From NCBI GenBank assembly GCA_016223205.1, contig JACRPM010000001.1, positions 187,072 to 251,071 on the forward strand: a DNA stretch of 64,000 nt. Reading direction: 5' to 3'. The notes under the pieces were generated by a model that was not told the origin of the DNA, did no database searches, and was given only the letters and a program-made list of their open reading frames with translations. Shown piece by piece: positions 59,537-64,000 of the stretch; positions within the stretch are counted from its first letter, which is position 1, and every line of letters starts with the position of its first letter. Source of the stretch: Candidatus Saganbacteria bacterium. GTDB taxonomy: Bacteria; Margulisbacteria; WOR-1; XYC2-FULL-46-14; WPAF01. Made by a program: the position numbers and the translations under genes.

Positions 59537-60439
59537 ATGAAGTACGCATTTTTCAAAGGAAAGATAGTTCCCTTTGCCGACGCCAAGATCGGCATCATGA
59601 CCCACGGCTTCAACTATGGCACCGGCGTGTTCGAGGGCATCCGCGGCTATTACAATAAGCAAATGTATATCCTTAAACTGCGGGAGCACTTCGAGCGGCT
59701 GCAGCACTCCGCCCTGGCCCTGAAAATGGATATAAAGTTCAAGATAGAGGAACTGATGGATATCACGGTGGAACTCTGTAAAAAGAACGATTACCATGAG
59801 GATATCTACATCCGGCCGATCGTTTATAAATCCGCCGAAAAGATCGGGTTGGGGCTCACCGGTATTCCGGATGATTTCTGCATGTTCGTGGCGCCATTCG
59901 GCGCTTATCTCGATATCAGCAAGGGCATCCGGGTGTGCGTGTCTTCGTGGTGGAGGATCTCCGCGCAATCCATTCCCCAGGGAGCCAAGATCACGGGCAC
60001 CTATGTGAACTCTTCCCTGGCCAAGGCCGAAGCTCTGGAAAAAGGGTACGATGAGGCCATCTTGCTTTCGCATGAGAAGACCGTGGCCGAAGGTTCGGGT
60101 GAAAATCTATTTTTAGTGAAGAACGGCAAATTTATCACCCCGCCGCTTACCGAGACGATACTTCCCGGCATCACCCGGGTGTGCGTGAAAGAGATCGCGG
60201 AGGGCGAGTTAAATATACCAACCGAAGAGCGGCAGGTTGTCCAAAAAGAACTCTACGAAGCCGATGAGCTTTTTTTCTGCGGCACCGGCGCCCAGATCTC
60301 GCCCATCATCGAAGTGGACGGCAAGAAGATCGGCAATGGGAAAGTCGGACCAATAACCCGAAAACTGCAGGACCTGTATTTCGCCGCGGTAAAGGGCGAA
60401 AATCCGGATTACCTGCACTGGCTGACCCCAATCAAATGA
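59537..60439 (+). CDS. ilvE: Branched-chain amino acid aminotransferase
   Basis: 300 aa fold-type IV PLP enzyme. MTHGFNYGTGVFEGIRGYY, YVNSSLAKAEALEKGYDEAILL (PLP-binding Lys), EGSGENLFLVKNG and LFFCGTGAQISPI are typical. It makes Leu/Ile/Val from their keto acids, complementing leuA. D-amino-acid transaminase is a less likely alternative. ATGA overlap with acpS; first gene of an ilvE-acpS-nnrD-mlaE-mlaF-mlaD run. Confidence 0.93.
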   Translation: MKYAFFKGKIVPFADAKIGIMTHGFNYGTGVFEGIRGYYNKQMYILKLREHFERLQHSALALKMDIKFKIEELMDITVELCKKNDYHEDIYIRPIVYKSAEKIGLGLTGIPDDFCMFVAPFGAYLDISKGIRVCVSSWWRISAQSIPQGAKITGTYVNSSLAKAEALEKGYDEAILLSHEKTVAEGSGENLFLVKNGKFITPPLTETILPGITRVCVKEIAEGELNIPTEERQVVQKELYEADELFFCGTGAQISPIIEVDGKKIGNGKVGPITRKLQDLYFAAVKGENPDYLHWLTPIK

Positions 60440-60789
60440 TCAAAGGCTTGGGTGTGGATATTATTGAGATAGACCGGGTCCGCTCCGCGGTGGACCGCTA
60501 TGGCGATAAATTCATCGGAAAGATCTTGACCCCGCGCGAGTTAAAATACTGCACCAACCGCAAGGCCTATAAATATCCCGAAATGGCCGCGCGCTTTGCC
60601 GCCAAAGAGGCCTATTCCAAAGCCCTGGGCACCGGCATTGCCGGAATAAAATGGCAGGAGATCGAAGTGGTGAACAACCGCCTTGGCCAGCCCCATATCG
60701 CCATTAAAGGTAAGGTCAAGAAAAAAGTGCAGGTCTCACTTTCTCATTCTCTCAATTACGCTGTGGCCTCGGTGGTGATCGAAAAGTGA
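60436..60789 (+). CDS. acpS: Holo-[acyl-carrier-protein] synthase
   Basis: 117 aa 4'-phosphopantetheinyl transferase activating acyl carrier protein. GVDIIEIDRVRSAV (metal-binding Asp), LTPRELKYC and AARFAAKEAYSKALGTGI (conserved FAAKEA) are diagnostic. Start overlaps ilvE and end overlaps nnrD, each by 4 nt. Confidence 0.95.
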   Translation: MIKGLGVDIIEIDRVRSAVDRYGDKFIGKILTPRELKYCTNRKAYKYPEMAARFAAKEAYSKALGTGIAGIKWQEIEVVNNRLGQPHIAIKGKVKKKVQVSLSHSLNYAVASVVIEK

Positions 60790-61580
60790 AACTGCCGAAA
60801 AGGAAACCCAATACCCACAAAGGCGATTACGGCAAGGTCTTTGTATTAGCCGGTTCGGAGGGAATGCTGGGGGCGGCGATCCTCTGCAGCAGGGGGGCTT
60901 TGAGGGTAGGGGCGGGATTGGTCTATTTGAGCGTACCGGGAAATCTCCGGGACACAGCCAACCTGGCCGCTCCGGAAGTTATCATCTCCAATTTCGATCC
61001 GGCTTATTCCGCGGATGCCGTTGTGATCGGGCCGGGGCTGGGGGCCAGGAGAAGGGATGCCCGCGACCTGCTCTTCAAGCTTAATTTAAAAAAGTTCAAA
61101 GCGCCCATCATTCTGGATGCCGACGGTTTGAACGCTTTTCTGGAGGATAAGGAGTCGTTGAAAAAGCTCGATCTTGATCTCGTCTTGACGCCCCATCCAG
61201 GCGAATTAAGCCGTCTGCTTGACCGTCCGATCACCGATATCCAGAAAAACCGCGAAAAGTCGGCGGTAGAAGCGGCTAAATTATTCAATTGCCTGGTGGT
61301 TTTAAAGGGGCACCGGACCGTCATCGCCGATAAAAGCGGTAAAGTGAAGATAAACCAGACCGGCAATCCCGGGATGGCGACCGCCGGAGTGGGTGATGTT
61401 TTGGCTGGGATGATCGCCGGATTGGCCGGACAGGGAATTAAAACCCATGACGCTGCGATCTTGGGGGTTTATCTCCACGGGCTGGCGGGCGATCTGGCCG
61501 CCAAGGAAAAGGGAGAATACGGCATGATCGCGTCGGATCTCGTCGAAAAAATACCCGCGGCGATATTGAAAGCGAAATAA
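60786..61580 (+). CDS. nnrD: ADP-dependent NAD(P)H-hydrate dehydratase
   Basis: 264 aa ribokinase-fold enzyme that repairs hydrated NAD(P)H. KGDYGKVFVLAGSEGMLGAA, VIGPGLG, LDADGLNAF, LTPHPGELSRL and GNPGMATAGVGDVLAGMIAG are typical. The NnrE epimerase domain, often fused N-terminally, is absent. GTG start at 60786. Overlaps mlaE by 1 nt. Confidence 0.93.
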   Translation: MKLPKRKPNTHKGDYGKVFVLAGSEGMLGAAILCSRGALRVGAGLVYLSVPGNLRDTANLAAPEVIISNFDPAYSADAVVIGPGLGARRRDARDLLFKLNLKKFKAPIILDADGLNAFLEDKESLKKLDLDLVLTPHPGELSRLLDRPITDIQKNREKSAVEAAKLFNCLVVLKGHRTVIADKSGKVKINQTGNPGMATAGVGDVLAGMIAGLAGQGIKTHDAAILGVYLHGLAGDLAAKEKGEYGMIASDLVEKIPAAILKAK

Positions 61581-62344
61581 TGATAGAAAAATTAGGGCAC
61601 GCCACTCTCGATTTTTTGGAAGAGTTCGGGCGGACTTCCCAGCTTTTCCTCAATACGATAGCCTCCATCCTTTCCGGCAAGACCAATCCGCGTTTAGTGA
61701 TCGAACAGATGGTCAAGATCGGGATCGACTCCCTGCCCATTGCCTTGACCTCGGCCGCCTTTGTGGGGATGGTCTTTGCGGTGCAGATCGCGACAGAATT
61801 CGTAAGGTTCGGCGCCAGCAAATATGTCGGCGGAGTAATGGGGATCGCGGTTGCCCGGGAGCTGGCCCCGGCCTTGACCGGGGTGGTGATCGCCAGCCGG
61901 GTGGCCGCCGCCATCGCGGCCGAGATCGGCACTATGAAGGTCACCGAACAGATCGATGCCTTAAACGCACTGGGCACCAATCCGGTGCGCTATTTAGTGA
62001 TCCCGCGTTTTATCGCCTGCACTTTGATGCTGCCTATTTTAACCATCTTCGCCGATATATTATGCTTTTTTGGAGGATATGTGGTATCGGTCTATCTTAT
62101 AAAGATAAACGCGGTGGACTACATGAATTCCGCACAGCAATTGATGAAATATAGCGATGTTTACGGCGGGATCTTTAAATCGCTGATCTTCGGCATGATC
62201 ATCTCGATCATTGCCTGTTCGAAGGGACTCGGCACCAAAGGAGGGGCCAAAGGGGTGGGGGAAGCGACCACTTCTTCGGTAGTGGCCTCGCTGATGGCGC
62301 TGTTCGTGGTGAATTACTTCCTTTCGGTGCTGTTATTTAAATGA
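61580..62344 (+). CDS. mlaE: ABC lipid transporter permease MlaE
   Basis: 254 aa, about five or six membrane helices. MlaE-family motifs: VKIGIDSLPIALTSAAFVGMVFAVQ, VARELAPALTGVVIASRVAAAIAAEIGTMKVTEQIDAL, LGTNPVRYLVIPR. It is the inner-membrane core for phospholipid trafficking between the membranes, and indicates an outer membrane. Followed by a 136-bp repeat element before mlaF. Confidence 0.94.
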   Translation: MIEKLGHATLDFLEEFGRTSQLFLNTIASILSGKTNPRLVIEQMVKIGIDSLPIALTSAAFVGMVFAVQIATEFVRFGASKYVGGVMGIAVARELAPALTGVVIASRVAAAIAAEIGTMKVTEQIDALNALGTNPVRYLVIPRFIACTLMLPILTIFADILCFFGGYVVSVYLIKINAVDYMNSAQQLMKYSDVYGGIFKSLIFGMIISIIACSKGLGTKGGAKGVGEATTSSVVASLMALFVVNYFLSVLLFK

Positions 62345-62347
62345 TCA

Positions 62348-62483
62348 CCTCACCCCTTCGCTTCGCTCTTCCCCTCTCCATCAAAGTTGGAGAGGGGCTA
62401 TCAATAATAGGAGATGAGTCAACAATTAGAAATACCCCTCTCTACGCAGTGGAGAGGGGAAAGCCCGAAGGGCAGGGGTGAGG
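62348..62483. mobile_element. MITE/REP-like inverted-repeat element in the mla operon
   Basis: Terminal inverted repeats CCTCACCCCT (62348-62357) and AGGGGTGAGG (62474-62483). Inside are two hairpins: CCCCTCTCCA/TGGAGAGGGG and CCCCTCTCTACGCAGTGGAGAGGGG. It encodes no protein. Its right end supplies the mlaF Shine-Dalgarno (GTGAGG). Confidence 0.8.
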
Positions 62484-62484
62484 A

Positions 62485-63216
62485 ATGATAAAGATCAAGG
62501 ACCTGCATAAGAACTATAACGGCCTGGTAGTACTCAACGGGGTATCGGTCGATATCCCCGAGGGCGAGACCCTGGCAGTCATCGGTCCCTCCGGCTGCGG
62601 CAAATCTACCCTCCTGCGGCTGATCTTGCGATTGGAAGAGCCGACCAAAGGATCGATCGAGATCGACGGCCAAAATATAGCCCGCCTGTCCGAGGATGGG
62701 TTGATAAAAATCAGAAGAAAGATCGGTATGGTCTTCCAATCGGCCGCCCTTTTTGATTCCATGTCGGTTTATGAGAACGTGGCTTTTGCTTTGCGGGAGC
62801 AGAATCATTTCACTGAAGCAGAGATCAAAAAAGTAGTAAAGCAAAAACTGGAGTTGGTGGAGCTTCCCGGAAAAGAGAACGTGATGCCCAGCGAGCTTTC
62901 AGGCGGAATGCAAAAAAGGGTCAGCATAGCGCGGGCGCTGGCCTTTGATCCGAGGATCATCCTTTATGACGAGCCCACCACCGGATTGGATCCGGTAACT
63001 TCGACCACGATCGAGAATTTGATCAACAAATTGAGCCGGGAGCTCAAGGTGACCTCGATCATCGTAACCCATCAATTGAGCACTATCTTTAGGACCGCCC
63101 ATCGTATTATAATGTTGGATCAGGGTCGGTTCATTTTAGGCGGAACCGTGGCCGAGACCAAACGATCGGACAATCCGATCATTAAGAAATTCATTACCGC
63201 AGGAGGGGAGACGTAA
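62485..63216 (+). CDS. mlaF: ABC lipid transporter ATPase MlaF
   Basis: 243 aa. Walker A GPSGCGKSTL, Q-loop FQSAALFDSMSV (the SAALFDSMSV string is typical of MlaF), signature LSGGMQKRVSIARAL, Walker B IILYDEPTTGLDP and H-loop VTHQL. Drives MlaE/MlaD lipid transport. Its ribosome binding site lies in the repeat element. Confidence 0.94.
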   Translation: MIKIKDLHKNYNGLVVLNGVSVDIPEGETLAVIGPSGCGKSTLLRLILRLEEPTKGSIEIDGQNIARLSEDGLIKIRRKIGMVFQSAALFDSMSVYENVAFALREQNHFTEAEIKKVVKQKLELVELPGKENVMPSELSGGMQKRVSIARALAFDPRIILYDEPTTGLDPVTSTTIENLINKLSRELKVTSIIVTHQLSTIFRTAHRIIMLDQGRFILGGTVAETKRSDNPIIKKFITAGGET

Positions 63217-63219
63217 AAA

Positions 63220-64000
63220 ATGAAATTATCAACCGCGGCCAAAGTCGGCATCATGACGCTTATCGGGGTGATCGCCCTGGCGATGATCATCACCTGGAAG
63301 AGCAACCTTTTTTTGATCGCGGAAGGCATTGAGCTGGTAGGTTCTTTCCCCAACATCGAGGGTTTGACGATCGGCTCCGAAGTCCGTTATCGCGGCTTTA
63401 CGGTGGGTAAAGTAATGCGGATCGATCCGGGCCCCAGCGATATCAAGGTTTACGCCACGGTTAAAAGAGGGCTCAAGATGCCGCTGGATTCGACATTAAG
63501 GGTGGGATTTGACGGTATCGTTGGATTAAAGTACCTGGAGATCAAACCCGGGTCTTTGGAGGCGTTATATAGATCGGGAACGGTAATGCAGGGCATCTCC
63601 ACCGCCGGGCTGGTTGATTTTGTGGATGTAGGGACCCAGAGTTTAAAGGAAACCAAGGCGATCCTCGAAGAATTCCGGCGATTCGTTTCCAATCCCGAAC
63701 TGCAGGAGGCCATCAACAACACCGCCACCAATACCGAAAAATTGACCTATGAATTGCGCGAGACCAACGCCGGCATAGCTAAGATCACCACCGACCCTAA
63801 ATTCCAGGAAAGCGTGAAGGGAACCGTGGCCGAGACCAATAAGACGCTGGCTTCCGCCAATCGCTTCTTCGAAGGATTCGGCAAGCTGAACATCAAGCCC
63901 AGCGGCGACGTACAATATGGTTCTTCCGCTAATAGCATACGAGCCAATGTGGATGTGGCCCAAAGCGAGGCCGATTATTTAAGGATCGGGATAGGGGAGG
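63220..64000 (+). CDS. mlaD: MlaD-family MCE domain protein (truncated by window end)
   Basis: ATG 63220 after Shine-Dalgarno AGGAGGGGA; 260 residues seen. One N-terminal membrane helix (KVGIMTLIGVIALAMIIT) anchors it in the inner membrane. The MCE domain (LVGSFPNIEGLTIGSEVRYR, GFTVGKVMRI, GIVGLKYLEI) spans about 32-125. A helical region follows (NTATNTEKLTYELRETN), then beta-like sequence from about residue 228 (GDVQYGSSANSIRANVDVAQ). The long C-terminal extension suggests a shuttle reaching toward the outer membrane. MlaC and MlaB are not seen. Confidence 0.92.
   Translation, partial: MKLSTAAKVGIMTLIGVIALAMIITWKSNLFLIAEGIELVGSFPNIEGLTIGSEVRYRGFTVGKVMRIDPGPSDIKVYATVKRGLKMPLDSTLRVGFDGIVGLKYLEIKPGSLEALYRSGTVMQGISTAGLVDFVDVGTQSLKETKAILEEFRRFVSNPELQEAINNTATNTEKLTYELRETNAGIAKITTDPKFQESVKGTVAETNKTLASANRFFEGFGKLNIKPSGDVQYGSSANSIRANVDVAQSEADYLRIGIGE

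Overview
This 64 kb window is a compact, gene-dense piece of a bacterial chromosome. The cell it implies has a Gram-negative-type envelope: there is a peptidoglycan synthesis cluster, an MlaE/MlaF/MlaD lipid-transport operon and a secreted protein that looks like an outer-membrane barrel. Metabolism looks anaerobic: Pta, a split glycine decarboxylase subunit, an AmrS-type radical SAM protein and a DUF362 protein. No rRNA, tRNA, CRISPR array, transposase or phage gene was seen. Several features recall uncultured candidate phyla such as the Margulisbacteria/Saganbacteria group: short palindromes and AT-rich tandem repeats inserted inside conserved genes, ATGA-coupled operons, and many -10 boxes lying directly against start codons. 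The taxonomic placement is inference only.

Layout. 1-6.8 kb: mraY-murD-ftsW-murG-murC-murB, with no ftsQAZ following. 6.8-9.9 kb: an accessory island with a coiled-coil ORF, a CheD-like ORF, a relic of the transketolase 5' end, a diverged murB 3' fragment, a HEAT/EF-hand protein and a HEPN-MNT pair. 9.9-15.3 kb: split transketolase, dCMP deaminase, pheA, a YtxH-type cluster and argS. 15.3-24.4 kb: family 4 UDG with an RNase HII-like partner, RluD, CoaX, LysRS, MetF, a RelA/SpoT homologue and TldD. 24.8-28.5 kb: DprA, then a PRC/MgtE_N/CBS protein coupled to an Nramp-family transporter. 28.5-33.2 kb: a 50-aa SWIB-like protein, AccC, NusB and riboflavin genes ribE-ribBA-ribH. 33.2-39.5 kb: ABC ATPase, GcvPB, a membrane-anchored MutS-like ATPase, HIT, an IMPase-like protein and a lipoate/octanoate transferase. 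39.5-45.6 kb: a large surface metalloprotease-propeller-barrel protein, RtcB, AmrS, DUF502 and a lone RAM domain. 45.6-50.0 kb (minus strand): LeuA, PmbA, Pta and a DEDDh exonuclease. 50.1-58.5 kb: a two-gene ClpB-like AAA+/coiled-coil module, DUF362 and a secreted transglutaminase-like protein. 58.5-64 kb: a secreted FlgD-like protein, IlvE, AcpS, NnrD, MlaE, MlaF and a truncated MlaD.

Most genes are housekeeping and sit in operons with 4-nt ATGA overlaps. Some distant genes are functionally linked: GcvPB with the lipoyl transferase, TldD with PmbA, and IlvE with LeuA. The best candidates for new biology are: (1) widespread leaderless promoters; (2) the AAA+/coiled-coil module with a roughly 730-aa repeat-like tail; (3) a predicted Mg2+-type Nramp transporter with a detached MgtE-like sensor; (4) a RelA/SpoT homologue whose synthetase half looks inactive; (5) the murB/tkt junction island; (6) selfish-looking short repeats that sit in frame inside essential genes. 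All functions are read from sequence motifs; no database search was run.
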